The position numbers were made by a program, and so were the translations under genes. Below the pieces are notes generated by a model. That model made no database searches, was not told where the DNA came from, and was given only the letters and a program-made list of their open reading frames with translations. Below are positions 15,037 to 24,174 of a DNA stretch of 35,461 nucleotides, piece by piece; within the stretch, counting starts at the first letter, position 1, and each line of letters starts with the position of its first letter. This DNA is from a virus, in the IMG/VR virus record IMGVR_UViG_3300035666_001650, positions 1-35,461 of that record. The stretch is one strand, 5' to 3'.

Positions 15037-16899
15037 ATGCCGCCCCCGATCCGCTTCCCGACGCGGCTGGCCGAGCCGACGCCGCAGAGCGTCGCGGCGT
15101 TCGCCCCCGACCCGACGACGTACGCGCAGCCGGCGCCCGGCATCTCGCAGCCGATCCCGTCCGAGCCGCTGGGCTTCGACGTGACCAGCCCGCTCGCGAT
15201 GGACATCGGCGGCAACGCGCCGCCAGCGCTCGATCCCGCGCGCACGCCTGCGTTCCTCCGAGGCCCGCTCTCGCTCGTGCCGCGCGCGCCCGCAGCGCCA
15301 GCGGGGGCCCCTGGCAGCTACGCCGACGAGCCGATGCTCGCCCACGGCGACACGGGCGGGCAGATGGTGAGACCTGACCCGTTCGCGATCCCGGAGATGC
15401 CATCGGGCCTCGTGGATCCGACGTTCACGCCGGCCGCGCCGCAGTACGGCGCCACGCTGCGCGAGCACGCACGCGCCGCGACCGCGCGCCCTCGGCTGCT
15501 CGGCGGCCGCTCGCTCGCCACGCCCACGACACCGCAGGCGCCGGAACCCAACTTCATCGATCAGATGATCGCGCGACCGGGCCCGATCTGGCAGGAGCCG
15601 CAGGAGACCGCGTACGACCGCGAGCGCCGCGCCATCGGCGAGGCCGTGGGCCTCGAGGTGCAGGGCCAGGAGATGCTCGCGCGGCAGGCCATGGAGCGCG
15701 CCGACGCCGAAGAGGCATACCGTGCGCAGCAGGCCGCGCACGAGAACGATCGCCGTCAGGTCGAGGGCGAGGCTCGCGCGTCGATCGTGCGCGCCGCGGA
15801 CCGCCTCGCGCAGATGCGCGTGGACCCCGGCCGCTACTACCGCAACGCGGGCGTCGTCGGCATGCTCGGCAACGCGATCGCGGTCGGCCTCGGCGCGATG
15901 GGTGAGGCGCTCGGGGGCGGGCCGAACGTGGCCCTGCAGCAGATCAACGCGGCGATCGATCGCGACATCGCATCGCAGGAGCAGGACATCGCGACGGCGA
16001 GCGAGGACGTCTCGAACCGACGCGGCATCCTCGGCGACGTGCAACGCGAGATGACCACGCGACAGGGCGCGATCGAGGCCACGCGCGCGATCATGTTCCG
16101 CGAACTCGCGGCGCAGGCCGAAGCGCAGGCCGCGGCCCAGGGAAGCGCCGAAGCGCAGGCGGCCGGGCGTCGTCTGCGCGATGCTCTGCTCACGCAGCAG
16201 GAGCAGGCCCAGGCCGCGGCCGAGCGCGCGGAGATCGAGGGCATGCTCGAGCTCCGGCAGACCGTCGCGCGCATCCGGCGCGACGAGGCGCGCGCGGCGC
16301 AAGAAGAGATCCGCGCAGGTCGCATGGCCGCGGCGGGCATGGGCGGCGGCGCCGCGCGGCAGGAGACCGCCACGTCCGCGCAGTGGGCAGCGTTCCGCGA
16401 TGGCATGGCGAATGGACTGCCACGCGACCTCGCTGCGCAGTCGGCCGGCATCCCAGAGCACCTTTGGCCGTCGCTCACCGGCTCGCCCGTCACGACCGAG
16501 CAGCGCAGCGCGCTCGACGCGATGGACGCAGGCCTTCGCATCATCGAGCAGGGCATCGAGGAGAGCCGCGTGTCGGGAGACATCGAGGGCGTTGGACTGC
16601 TGGACAGCAACCTCCCGGCCTTCCTCCAGAGCGATCAGGGCCTGCGCATGCGGATCGCGATCAGCAACATGATCGACTTGCTCGGCCGGCTCCGATCCGG
16701 CGCGGCGATCTCCGAGGACGAAGAGCGTCGGTTCAGCCGGCTGATCGAGGGCGGCGGCACGGAGCGCGAGTTGAGGGCCGGCATCGCGCAGATCCGCACG
16801 GAGCTCGCCGCGCGCCTCGGACTCGGCGGTCGCCGGCAGTCGGGCGCTGGCGCCGCGGATGAGGCGCTCGCCGCGACGGGCGTGCGGCAGGTGGAGTAG
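15037..16899 (+). CDS. Internal virion / ejection protein with coiled coil
   Basis: A 620-residue protein starting two bases after the previous stop. Residues 1-200 are Pro-rich and disordered. From about 200 to 480 the chain is almost entirely charged and Gln/Ala-rich helix (e.g. EAYRAQQAAHENDRRQVEGE), interrupted by a Gly-rich turn near residues 268-292 that could be membrane-active. The C-terminus is helical (about 500-615). No enzymatic motif such as a lysozyme or transglycosylase catalytic triad was noticed. By order and composition it is a T7 internal-core-like protein. Its stop shares one base with the next start (TAGTG). Confidence 0.65.
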   Translation: MPPPIRFPTRLAEPTPQSVAAFAPDPTTYAQPAPGISQPIPSEPLGFDVTSPLAMDIGGNAPPALDPARTPAFLRGPLSLVPRAPAAPAGAPGSYADEPMLAHGDTGGQMVRPDPFAIPEMPSGLVDPTFTPAAPQYGATLREHARAATARPRLLGGRSLATPTTPQAPEPNFIDQMIARPGPIWQEPQETAYDRERRAIGEAVGLEVQGQEMLARQAMERADAEEAYRAQQAAHENDRRQVEGEARASIVRAADRLAQMRVDPGRYYRNAGVVGMLGNAIAVGLGAMGEALGGGPNVALQQINAAIDRDIASQEQDIATASEDVSNRRGILGDVQREMTTRQGAIEATRAIMFRELAAQAEAQAAAQGSAEAQAAGRRLRDALLTQQEQAQAAAERAEIEGMLELRQTVARIRRDEARAAQEEIRAGRMAAAGMGGGAARQETATSAQWAAFRDGMANGLPRDLAAQSAGIPEHLWPSLTGSPVTTEQRSALDAMDAGLRIIEQGIEESRVSGDIEGVGLLDSNLPAFLQSDQGLRMRIAISNMIDLLGRLRSGAAISEDEERRFSRLIEGGGTERELRAGIAQIRTELAARLGLGGRRQSGAGAADEALAATGVRQVE

Positions 16900-19757
16900 T
16901 GCAGGACTTCGCCGCACCCGCGACGAGCACGACGGCGCCGCCCGCCACGGCGCCGCTGCGCGTCGTTGCGCGTGACGGCCGGGTGTTCGAGGCCGACGAG
17001 CAGCAGGCCGCGCAGTTGCTCTCGCAGCGCGATCCGGGCACGGGCGCTGCGCTCTTCACGCTCGACACGCCCGAGGCGGCAGCGCAGCGCGAGCGACTGC
17101 GCACGTACGGCGGCGTGGGCGGACAGATCGCGGCGGGCGCAGCTGGCGTCGCGCGCGGCGGCACGATGGGCCTCTCGGATCTTGCGGCCGAGGGCGTCGA
17201 TGCTCTCGCGGGGACCGACATCACGGCCGACCTCCAGGCGCTGCGCGAGGTCAACCCGAACGCCACGATGGTCGGCGAGCTCGGCGGCGCGCTCGCCCCG
17301 CTCTTCCTCTCGGGCGGCGGCTCCGCGGCGGCGCGCGTCGGCGCGGAGGGCCTCGCGCTCGCGGGCGAGTCACGGGCGGGCTCGAGCATCCTCGGGACGC
17401 TGCTGAGGGCCGGCACGGCGCCCGCGCGCGGCGTCGAGGGCCTGGCAACGCTCGCGGAGGGCGGCGTGCTCCGCGCGCTTGGCACGGAGGCAAGCGAGAG
17501 CCTGCTCGCGCGCGCGCTGGGGCGTGCGGCCTCGACGGGCGCGGGCGGCGCGATCGAGGGCGCGGCCATGGGGCTGCAGCAGTCGATCACAGATCAGGCG
17601 CTCCTCGACGAGCCGCTGACGGCGCAGCAGCTGCTCGCAAACATCGGGGTCAACGCTCTCCTCGGCGGCGCGGCGGGCGGCGTGCTCGGCGGCGGCCTCT
17701 CGGTCGCTGGTAGCGGCATGCGCGGCGCGCGCGACGTCGTGGGCCGGGCGTTCCGTGAGGCTACGGGCCTCGACCTTCGGCGCGGCGTCGCAGACGCGTG
17801 GGGCGCCGTGGCGCGCGGCGTGGGCGAGGGATCATCGTTCGCGACGGGCGCAGAGTCGCGCGTCGTGCGTGAGGCGCTCGGGCCGGACGGTGCCGAGGTG
17901 CGCGCGCTGCTCGCTCGCGGCGATGACGTCTACGAGGAGGCGACGCGCGAGCTCATGCCGATGCTTGACGAGGTGGAGCGAGGGTACCGCCACGCGGCCG
18001 ACTCGTGGTCGAGCGGCATGAAGCCGCAGCAGATCCGGCGCATCATCTCGAGCGAGAACCTCAACGCGCAGATCGACGCGTCAACACGGCTCGTGGAGAG
18101 CGCGCGGCGCATGGCGCAAGACGTGATCTCGGAGACCACGAGCGGCGCCACGTTCGAGGCGGCTGGAGTCGGCGCGCGGGCTCGCGATCTGCTCAAGAAC
18201 GTCCAGGCCGCGCAGGACATACTCGCTCGCACACCGATGCGCGCGGACGCGCTCGACGTGTCCACGGACTTGTTCAGCGCGCTCGACAACCTCAAGCGCG
18301 GGATGGGCAACATCCAGCGGCGCGTTGAGGCCGTCGATCGTGGCTCGTCGTTCCTCGCGCGTCTTCGCGGCGAAGAGGGCTACGAGGGGATCCGTCGCAC
18401 GCTCGAGGATGAATCGCTGTGGGGCGCGGGCGCCGCGGGCGCGCAGCGCGAGGTCAACGCCGCTTACACGCGGTTTCTTGAGCAGCGGCGTCGGTACGTG
18501 CGCGACTTCCTCGGGCACGGAGAGCGCGACGTCGTCGATCCGTTTCGCGAGCTTCCGCAGACCGACTCGGCGCACATCGACTCGTTCGTGCGCTCGACGG
18601 GCGCCGCGAGGAACGACACGCGTGCGCAGGTCTACCGTCAGACGCTCGAGGCACAGGCTGACCTCATGGGCACGATGCGGCGGCACCTCGACCTCGGCGC
18701 GGCGGACGCTGGCGCGAAGGAGGCGGCGACGCAGGCACGTCGCGCGCTCGACTCGTTCGACGCCCTCGAGGAGCGCGTCGCGCGCGTGAACCAGCTTCGG
18801 GCGCTCGAGCAAGGGACGGGCGTCGAGCGCGCTCTCGTCGCGCAGGGCGCGGGCTACGTGCTCGGGGGCCCGCTCGGCGCGGCGCTCGCAACCGCGCTTG
18901 CCTCTCCGACCGTACTTGCTCGCGGCATCGGCGCGATCGAGCGCGCGGCGGCGCGCGTGACAACGCGCATCGACCGCGGGGCGTCCTCGTTCGTGACGCG
19001 TGCTCTCAAGGCCGCACGGCGCGGAGCATCGAGGGCGCAGCGCGTCGCGAGCGTGTCGGGCCGGCGCCTCGTCGTGCGCGGCAGCGTCGCCGACTTCGAG
19101 GAAGAGGTGCAGCGCGTGATCGACGCGGCAGCACGGCCCGAAGAGACGCAACGGCGCATCGAGGAATCGACCGCGGAGATCGGACGCGTCGCGCCAGGCG
19201 TGCAGGCGCAGCTGCAGCAGCAGGCCACGGCGTCGATCGCGTTCCTCGCGGCGCGCGTCCCGCCGAACGCGCGCCCCGTGGATCCGCTCTTCCCCGGACT
19301 CACGCGGCGGCGCGACGCGTCGAACCCGGAGCGCGCGCGCTTCCTTCGCTTCGCGCGCGCGGTCAACGATCCGTTGTCCGTCATCGACGATCTCGAGGCC
19401 GGCGCGATGCCCGTCGAGAGCGTCGAGGTTCTGCGCGAACTCTTCCCGCTGCTTCACCGGCAGCTCGGCAACGCGCTCGTCGCGGAGATCACGCGCCGCA
19501 TGCGCTCGGGCGATGACATCCCGTTCACGTTCCGGCGCGACCTCGGCTCGCTGCTCGGCGCGGCGACCGACCCGATTTTCCGGCCGGATGCGATTCGCGC
19601 CTACCAGGCCGGCGCGCTAGCATCGGCGCAGCAGGCCGAGGCCATGGAGGCGCGGCAGTTCGCACCGACGCAGGACGGCGATCTCTCGGCGCTCTCGAGG
19701 AGCGTAGACAACGCGATGACGGCCACCGCTCGCCGTGAGCAGCGGCGAGGAGGATAG
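16899..19757 (+). CDS. Large internal virion / ejection protein
   Basis: A 952-residue protein from GTG 16899. After an N-terminal Ala/Thr/Pro segment there is a region with repeated Gly-Ala hydrophobic tracts (about residues 65-110, 225-280 and 650-690, e.g. YVLGGPLGAALATALASPTV). These alternate with long helices (e.g. LKNVQAAQDILARTPMRADA). This is the pattern of large T7-like core proteins that form the trans-envelope channel during DNA ejection. I see no peptidase or muramidase signature. No ribosome-binding site is obvious, so re-initiation at the TAGTG junction is likely. Confidence 0.65.
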   Translation: MQDFAAPATSTTAPPATAPLRVVARDGRVFEADEQQAAQLLSQRDPGTGAALFTLDTPEAAAQRERLRTYGGVGGQIAAGAAGVARGGTMGLSDLAAEGVDALAGTDITADLQALREVNPNATMVGELGGALAPLFLSGGGSAAARVGAEGLALAGESRAGSSILGTLLRAGTAPARGVEGLATLAEGGVLRALGTEASESLLARALGRAASTGAGGAIEGAAMGLQQSITDQALLDEPLTAQQLLANIGVNALLGGAAGGVLGGGLSVAGSGMRGARDVVGRAFREATGLDLRRGVADAWGAVARGVGEGSSFATGAESRVVREALGPDGAEVRALLARGDDVYEEATRELMPMLDEVERGYRHAADSWSSGMKPQQIRRIISSENLNAQIDASTRLVESARRMAQDVISETTSGATFEAAGVGARARDLLKNVQAAQDILARTPMRADALDVSTDLFSALDNLKRGMGNIQRRVEAVDRGSSFLARLRGEEGYEGIRRTLEDESLWGAGAAGAQREVNAAYTRFLEQRRRYVRDFLGHGERDVVDPFRELPQTDSAHIDSFVRSTGAARNDTRAQVYRQTLEAQADLMGTMRRHLDLGAADAGAKEAATQARRALDSFDALEERVARVNQLRALEQGTGVERALVAQGAGYVLGGPLGAALATALASPTVLARGIGAIERAAARVTTRIDRGASSFVTRALKAARRGASRAQRVASVSGRRLVVRGSVADFEEEVQRVIDAAARPEETQRRIEESTAEIGRVAPGVQAQLQQQATASIAFLAARVPPNARPVDPLFPGLTRRRDASNPERARFLRFARAVNDPLSVIDDLEAGAMPVESVEVLRELFPLLHRQLGNALVAEITRRMRSGDDIPFTFRRDLGSLLGAATDPIFRPDAIRAYQAGALASAQQAEAMEARQFAPTQDGDLSALSRSVDNAMTATARREQRRGG

Positions 19758-19761
19758 AACC

Positions 19762-20154
19762 ATGGGCGCGATCCGAGCGGCGACGAAGAACCTCAAGACC
19801 TCGATCGGCGGCGCGGGCTGCGGCGGCATCGGCACGGTGCAGCAAGCGGGCGTAACGACGGCCGGCGTCGCGTTCAACCTCACCGCGTGGGCGGGCCGCG
19901 AGGTCATCATCCGCGTCAACATCGAAGTGCCCTACCGATGGGCCGTGTCGGGTTCGGTCACGAGCATCGACACGACGACGACATCGGCAACGGCGGGATC
20001 ACCTGTCGCGACGGGAGGCGGATGGCTCTTCCCCAGTATGCCGAACTTCCGCGACGTGCCATTCTGCGACGAGCCGGCGAACAGCGAAGGCGTGTTCCTG
20101 ATCGTCGATCCGACGGGTGGCACAGTGGACGTCTACATCGAGCTCGTGGGCTGA
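19762..20154 (+). CDS. Small beta-rich virion protein
   Basis: A 130-residue protein with GAGGAGG 8 bp before ATG 19762, the best ribosome-binding site in this part of the operon. The 27-base extension to GTG 19735 is unlikely. Beta strands (EVIIRVNIEVPYRWAVSGSV) surround a Ser/Thr-rich loop. The C-terminus (VFLIVDPTGGTVDVYIELVG) is also strand-rich. Between internal proteins and the tail-fibre-like genes it could be a minor virion protein or a fibre adaptor. No homology is recognised. Confidence 0.6.
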   Translation: MGAIRAATKNLKTSIGGAGCGGIGTVQQAGVTTAGVAFNLTAWAGREVIIRVNIEVPYRWAVSGSVTSIDTTTTSATAGSPVATGGGWLFPSMPNFRDVPFCDEPANSEGVFLIVDPTGGTVDVYIELVG

Positions 20155-20157
20155 TCG

Positions 20158-20892
20158 ATGCAGCGCCGAGCACCAGAGCGCCGCGCCGCGATGATGGGCG
20201 GAGGACTGCTGACACCGCTCGACGTCTTTGGGCGATCGCTGATCTTCTGGCTTCCGTGGACCGCGCGCACGATGGGCTCGGGCTCCCAGGTCGCATCCAT
20301 CATCGATCGATCGCTGAACGGCAACACGGTCACGCAGGTGACCGCGCTGCAGCGGCCACTGCTCGCCAACGGGATCCACTTCGACGGCACCGACGACAAC
20401 CTCTTCGCGTCGTCGAACGCGAGCCTCAACAGCGGCGGCGTACTCGTCGTCGCGCTTCACGCGAGGCCGCACGTCACCACGAGCAACCGCGTTCCGATCT
20501 GTCGCTCGCAGAGCACCTCGGGCTCGTGGTCGCTGCAGACGAACACGACCAGTCTCCGCTTCCACGTCGGCACGCCCGGAACCAACTTCGGCGAGGTCTC
20601 GGGCGCGCTCGTCGTGAACAGCGAGCGCACCTACGTCTGGGCGTTCGACGGCGGCGGCGCGACGAACGCGGATCGGCTCAAGTGCTGGATCAACGGCACC
20701 GCGCAGACCGTGAACTTCACCGGCACGATCCCCGCGACGATCCCCACGTCGAGCAACACGCTCTCTATGGGGAGCTTCTCGGGGCCGTCGGGCCAGTACT
20801 GGGACGGAACGATCAAGTGCGCGCTCGCCGCCAACTCAACACTCTCTGACGCGCAGCGCGCCGCGATCGAGCGCTACTTCGGGTCTCTGTGA
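20158..20892 (+). CDS. LamG/concanavalin-like domain protein, probable receptor binding
   Basis: A 244-residue protein whose core (about residues 60-235) reads as a laminin-G/concanavalin-like jelly roll: GIHFDGTDDNLFASSNASLN, VVALHARPH, TYVWAFDGG, LKCWINGTAQTVNFTGT, and YWDGTIKCALAANSTLSDAQ near the end. The final helix ALAANSTLSDAQRAAIERYF is typical of LamG domains in phage tail proteins. Such domains bind carbohydrates, and here would sit on the particle surface. It lies just before the tail-fibre and lysis genes. The start three bases after the previous stop lacks a strong ribosome site; ATG 20191 is an alternative. Confidence 0.75.
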   Translation: MQRRAPERRAAMMGGGLLTPLDVFGRSLIFWLPWTARTMGSGSQVASIIDRSLNGNTVTQVTALQRPLLANGIHFDGTDDNLFASSNASLNSGGVLVVALHARPHVTTSNRVPICRSQSTSGSWSLQTNTTSLRFHVGTPGTNFGEVSGALVVNSERTYVWAFDGGGATNADRLKCWINGTAQTVNFTGTIPATIPTSSNTLSMGSFSGPSGQYWDGTIKCALAANSTLSDAQRAAIERYFGSL

Positions 20893-21275
20893 TGGACACG
20901 CTTCTACCCGTACTCATCACGGCCGGCCTCGGCGCCGCCGTCGTCGGAACGATCCACGCGATCGCCCACGCGATCCGCGTGCGCTCCGATGCCGTCAGCA
21001 CCGCGGCAGCGGTGGAGCTCCAGCGCGAGAACACCGATCACGCTCTCGTGGTGGCGCTCGTGGCGCGCGTCGAGGCGGCCGAGGCACGCGCGGCAGCAAG
21101 CGAGGCCCGCGCGTCGTCGCTCGAGGCGCGCGTGCACGTGCTCGAGGAAGAACGCGAGGCGACGCGGCGCGAGCTCGAGGAGTGCGAGCGTCGGTCGGAT
21201 GCGATGCGGATCGAGATCCGCGACCTGTACCAGATCATCCAGAGCGTCACTCCGACGCAGGAGCGCAAGCGATGA
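20892..21275 (+). CDS. Single-span membrane protein with coiled coil (holin or i-spanin-like)
   Basis: A 127-residue protein. The N-terminal 25 residues (LLPVLITAGLGAAVVGTIHA) form one membrane segment. The rest is a long alanine/glutamate-rich coiled coil (about 40-115). An N-terminal anchor plus a helical periplasmic rod is the topology of Rz-type inner-membrane spanins; a holin or pinholin is the alternative. ATG 20892 shares one base with the LamG stop (GTG 20889 is possible). The next gene is also membrane-associated and carries a lipobox-like site, which strengthens the lysis reading. The amidase is 2.9 kb downstream. Confidence 0.6.
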   Translation: MDTLLPVLITAGLGAAVVGTIHAIAHAIRVRSDAVSTAAAVELQRENTDHALVVALVARVEAAEARAAASEARASSLEARVHVLEEEREATRRELEECERRSDAMRIEIRDLYQIIQSVTPTQERKR

Positions 21276-21655
21276 AGATCGGCAAGATGGAGATCCAGCC
21301 CCTCACCCTCGGCGCGCTGATCGTGCTCGTGCTCGGCGGCGTGTTCGTGTGGTTCACCTCGAGCGAGCCGCACCGCGAGGAGATCCTTGCGGTCATGTTG
21401 CCCGTCGTCGCGACCATCCTCGCGAGCATGCCCGCGATGGTGAAGAAGGCCGCGCCGGTCCTGCTCGCGTGTGTCCTCGCGCCCGCGGTCGTCGGATGCG
21501 GTGGCTCGACGGCGGCCGGGATCGCTGGCGTGATCAGCGTCGCGAAGCCGGTCGCGGTCGGCATCTGCGAGGCTGCGCGCTTCACGACGAGCGTGTGCGA
21601 GCGACACGGCGCGTACAGCGAGAGCAGCGGCGGCGAGACGCCCGCGCGGGAGTGA
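21272..21655 (+). CDS. Membrane protein with internal lipobox (lysis candidate)
   Basis: A 127-residue product. The first transmembrane helix is about residues 9-29 (LTLGALIVLVLGGVFVWFTS). A second hydrophobic stretch runs from about 41 to 75 and ends in APAVVGC followed by GGS, a good lipobox with Cys about 75. In-frame ATG codons at 21428 and 21437 would give shorter proteins whose second product (MVKKAAPVLLACVLAPAVVG, then Cys) is a classical lipoprotein precursor. The gene may thus be a holin-like protein, or encode an outer-membrane spanin-like lipoprotein from the internal start, or both. ATGA overlap with the upstream stop. The dual-product idea is inference. Confidence 0.6.
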   Translation: MKIGKMEIQPLTLGALIVLVLGGVFVWFTSSEPHREEILAVMLPVVATILASMPAMVKKAAPVLLACVLAPAVVGCGGSTAAGIAGVISVAKPVAVGICEAARFTTSVCERHGAYSESSGGETPARE

Positions 21656-21658
21656 GCG

Positions 21659-21979
21659 GTGCAGACGCTCAGATTCAAAAGGGGCGACACGTGGACGGTC
21701 ACCGCTGACGCGTCGAGCGGCGGCGTGCCCGTCGATCTGTCGTCGGTCACCATCACGTCGCAGATCCGTGAGACGCCGGATGGATCCGTGATCGCGACGT
21801 GGACGATCACGGAGAGCCCGACCGTGACCGGCCGGTACACGATGACGATCGCAGCGGCGACCACGGCGAGCATCGCGGCTGGAACGTACCTCTGCGACGT
21901 GCAGTACGACTCGGGCGGCGTCATCTCGTCCACCGGCACCTTCGCCGTCGAGGTCTCCCTCGACATCACGCACGCATGA
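21659..21979 (+). CDS. Small beta-sandwich tail-associated protein
   Basis: A 106-residue protein from GTG 21659, three bases after the previous stop. The pattern FKRGDTWTVTADASSGGVPV, DLSSVTITSQIRET and GRYTMTIAAATTASIAAGTY is like small Ig-fold proteins encoded next to tail-fibre genes, whose strands begin with a K/R-GDT-x-x motif. They are usually structural and may mediate assembly of fibres. Its stop forms an ATGA overlap with the collagen-like fibre gene. I give no specific symbol. Confidence 0.6.
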   Translation: MQTLRFKRGDTWTVTADASSGGVPVDLSSVTITSQIRETPDGSVIATWTITESPTVTGRYTMTIAAATTASIAAGTYLCDVQYDSGGVISSTGTFAVEVSLDITHA

Positions 21980-22956
21980 TCAACACGCGGATCACGCTCG
22001 ACGGGACCTCTACCCGCTTCATCGTCTCGTCACCGACGAGCGCGACGACGATCACGCCCACGGCCGGCGAGGCGTGGATCGAGGTGTCCGAGATTCCGCA
22101 AGTGCTCTTCCTCGACCGCGGCGCCACGGGGCCGCAGGGCGCGCCCGGTGCGCCTGGCGTCGGCGTGCCCGCGGGCGGCACGACTGGGCAGGTGCTCGAG
22201 AAGGCCAGCGGCACGGACTACGACACCGCATGGGTCACGCCGTCTGGCGGCGCGGGGATCACGGAGCTCACTGGCGACGCCACGGCGGGCCCCGGCTCCG
22301 GCTCGCAGGCGGTCACCGTCGTGCAGGCGCGCGGCCTCCGTGAGACCAGCGGACCGACGACGCTCACCATGGGCGCCGTCGCCGACGGGCAGGCGCTCGC
22401 GCGCAGCGGCACGACCGTCGTCGGCGTCTCGAGCATCGCGCCGAGCGGCGCAGCGGGCGGAGACCTCTCGGGCACGTACCCGAACCCCAGCGTGGTCGAC
22501 GACTCGCACAACCACACGCCGGGCGTGTCGATCCCCTCCTACCCCACGGCGCTCCCTCCCAGCGGCGCCGCAGGCGGCGATCTCGGCGGCAGCTACCCGA
22601 GCCCCACTGTCACGCAGGCACGAGGCCTGCGCGAGACGTCGGGGCCCACGACGCTCGTCGTCGGCGCGATCGCCGATGGAGAGTACGCGCGGCGCGTGGG
22701 TGCAACGCTCGTGGGCGGCACGCCGAGCGGCGGCATCACGGAGCTCGACGTGGACGTTCTCGCGGGCCCTGGGAGCGGCGCCGCGTCGGCAACCGTGGTC
22801 GGCCTGCGCGGCGTTGTCATCGCCGCGAGCGCGTCGAGCCCGACGGACGGCGACGTCCTCACGTACGACTCTGTCAACGGCTGGGAAGCCGTGCCGCCCG
22901 CGTCGAGCGGCCTCAACGATCGCGCGGTCAAGCTGCGCGTCCTCGCTCTCTCGTGA
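21976..22956 (+). CDS. Collagen-like tail fibre protein
   Basis: A 326-residue protein. After about 50 residues of beta-type N-terminus it carries a short Gly-x-y tract (GATGPQGAPGAPG). A fibre shaft follows with two degenerate repeats: PSGAAGGDLSGTYPNPSV and, about 40 residues on, PSGAAGGDLGGSYPSPTV. Each is near an ARGLRETSGPTTL motif that is also present twice. The block GDLSGTYPNP is common in phage trimeric fibres. ATGA overlap with the previous gene. A role in host attachment is likely. The C-terminus (LNDRAVKLRVLALS) contains no obvious chaperone domain. Confidence 0.8.
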   Translation: MINTRITLDGTSTRFIVSSPTSATTITPTAGEAWIEVSEIPQVLFLDRGATGPQGAPGAPGVGVPAGGTTGQVLEKASGTDYDTAWVTPSGGAGITELTGDATAGPGSGSQAVTVVQARGLRETSGPTTLTMGAVADGQALARSGTTVVGVSSIAPSGAAGGDLSGTYPNPSVVDDSHNHTPGVSIPSYPTALPPSGAAGGDLGGSYPSPTVTQARGLRETSGPTTLVVGAIADGEYARRVGATLVGGTPSGGITELDVDVLAGPGSGAASATVVGLRGVVIAASASSPTDGDVLTYDSVNGWEAVPPASSGLNDRAVKLRVLALS

Positions 22957-22968
22957 TGAGGTGCTCTC

Positions 22969-24174
22969 GTGATCATCGGCAACGGCTCGTCACTCGTCAT
23001 GCTCGCGATCTCCGGATCCGGGATCGTCTACTGGTCCAGCAGCTACAGCGACACCGGCAGCGCCGTCACGCTCACGGCCGAGGCCGTGGGTACGAGCGCC
23101 GGCAGTGACGTCACGCTCATCGCCGACCCCGGCGCGGTCGGCGCGGCGAAGCGAGTCGCGGAGATCTGGCTTCGCAACGACGCGGGCGTGACGCAGACGA
23201 TCCAGATCAGCGTTCGCACCGCGGGCCCGACGGACAACGTCGTGCTCTCGTGCCTTCTTCGCGACGGCGACACGCTGCGATGGGGCCAGGACCAGCCGAC
23301 GCCGCTCATCACGAGCGCGAACGGAGTCCCTCGCGGCATCGAGAGCAACGCCGAATCGTCGTGCACGCTCCCGTTCTACAAGTCGGGCACGGCGGCCGAG
23401 GCGGCGGGCAACTGGTACTGCACCGCGAAGGACACGGGCGTCCCCGGCGCGATCACGGTCGGCACGCCTGGTCTCTCGGGGCGCGCGGTGACGGGATCGC
23501 CGCCGACGCCGGAGCCCGGATCGATCTGGCTGTCGGCGCCGATCGGTCAGTGGCACATGACGTATGCGAGCGCGGTCTCGAGCACCGTGCACGCACACCT
23601 CTTCTTCGATCTTCTGTGGATCAATTCAGGGATCGTCGTCACGACGACGACGGCGCAGACGATCAACAGCGTGACCCTCCCGTCGCGGTCGGTCGACGGC
23701 TCCACGAACGGGCGCGGATGCTGGATCGGACTGCTCGTCACGACCGCGACCACGAACGCCGCGGCGATCGCCAACTCCACGATCAGCTACACGAACAGCA
23801 ACGGAACGGCGGGGCAGACGGCGACGCTCGTCGCGGTCGGCGGCTCGCAGATCCCAGCGACGGCCGTGATCGGCACGCTCGTGTGGTTCTCGCTCGCGGC
23901 GGGTGACAGCGGCGTGCGGTCGATCCAGTCGATCACGCTCGGAACATCACTTGTGACCGGGACGGTCTCGCTCATCATCGCGCGCCCGCTCATCATCCCG
24001 CCGTCGTCGGCGCCGAACCTCGCTGGCTCTGCGATGATCAGCAACACCACGCTTCCGAGCGCCGACCCTGGGATCTGCGTGTGGCAGGACCCCGCGATCT
24101 TCCACTGCTACCAGGCGAGCGCGACGACGGCCTCGACGGTGGCGGGTAACCTCGTCTTCGTGGATCGCGCATGA
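22969..24174 (+). CDS. Tail fibre or receptor-binding protein
   Basis: A 401-residue protein from GTG 22969 with TGAGGTG just upstream. The chain is strand-rich with repeated Thr/Ser/Ala and Gly turns (e.g. GTSAGSDVTLIADPGAVGAA). Several later segments (about residues 220-330) contain successive beta hairpins, as in fibre tips. It has no catalytic motif or membrane segment. Position after the collagen-like fibre and before the amidase suggests a distal fibre or tip protein. Its stop overlaps the amidase start (ATGA). No homologue is named with certainty. Confidence 0.6.
   Translation: MIIGNGSSLVMLAISGSGIVYWSSSYSDTGSAVTLTAEAVGTSAGSDVTLIADPGAVGAAKRVAEIWLRNDAGVTQTIQISVRTAGPTDNVVLSCLLRDGDTLRWGQDQPTPLITSANGVPRGIESNAESSCTLPFYKSGTAAEAAGNWYCTAKDTGVPGAITVGTPGLSGRAVTGSPPTPEPGSIWLSAPIGQWHMTYASAVSSTVHAHLFFDLLWINSGIVVTTTTAQTINSVTLPSRSVDGSTNGRGCWIGLLVTTATTNAAAIANSTISYTNSNGTAGQTATLVAVGGSQIPATAVIGTLVWFSLAAGDSGVRSIQSITLGTSLVTGTVSLIIARPLIIPPSSAPNLAGSAMISNTTLPSADPGICVWQDPAIFHCYQASATTASTVAGNLVFVDRA

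Noticed and set aside
15013-16917. A 634-codon minus-strand frame opposite the 15037 internal protein
   Set aside because: Antisense shadow with no initiation signal and Arg/His/Leu-rich low-complexity translation; the plus-strand gene has coupled neighbours.
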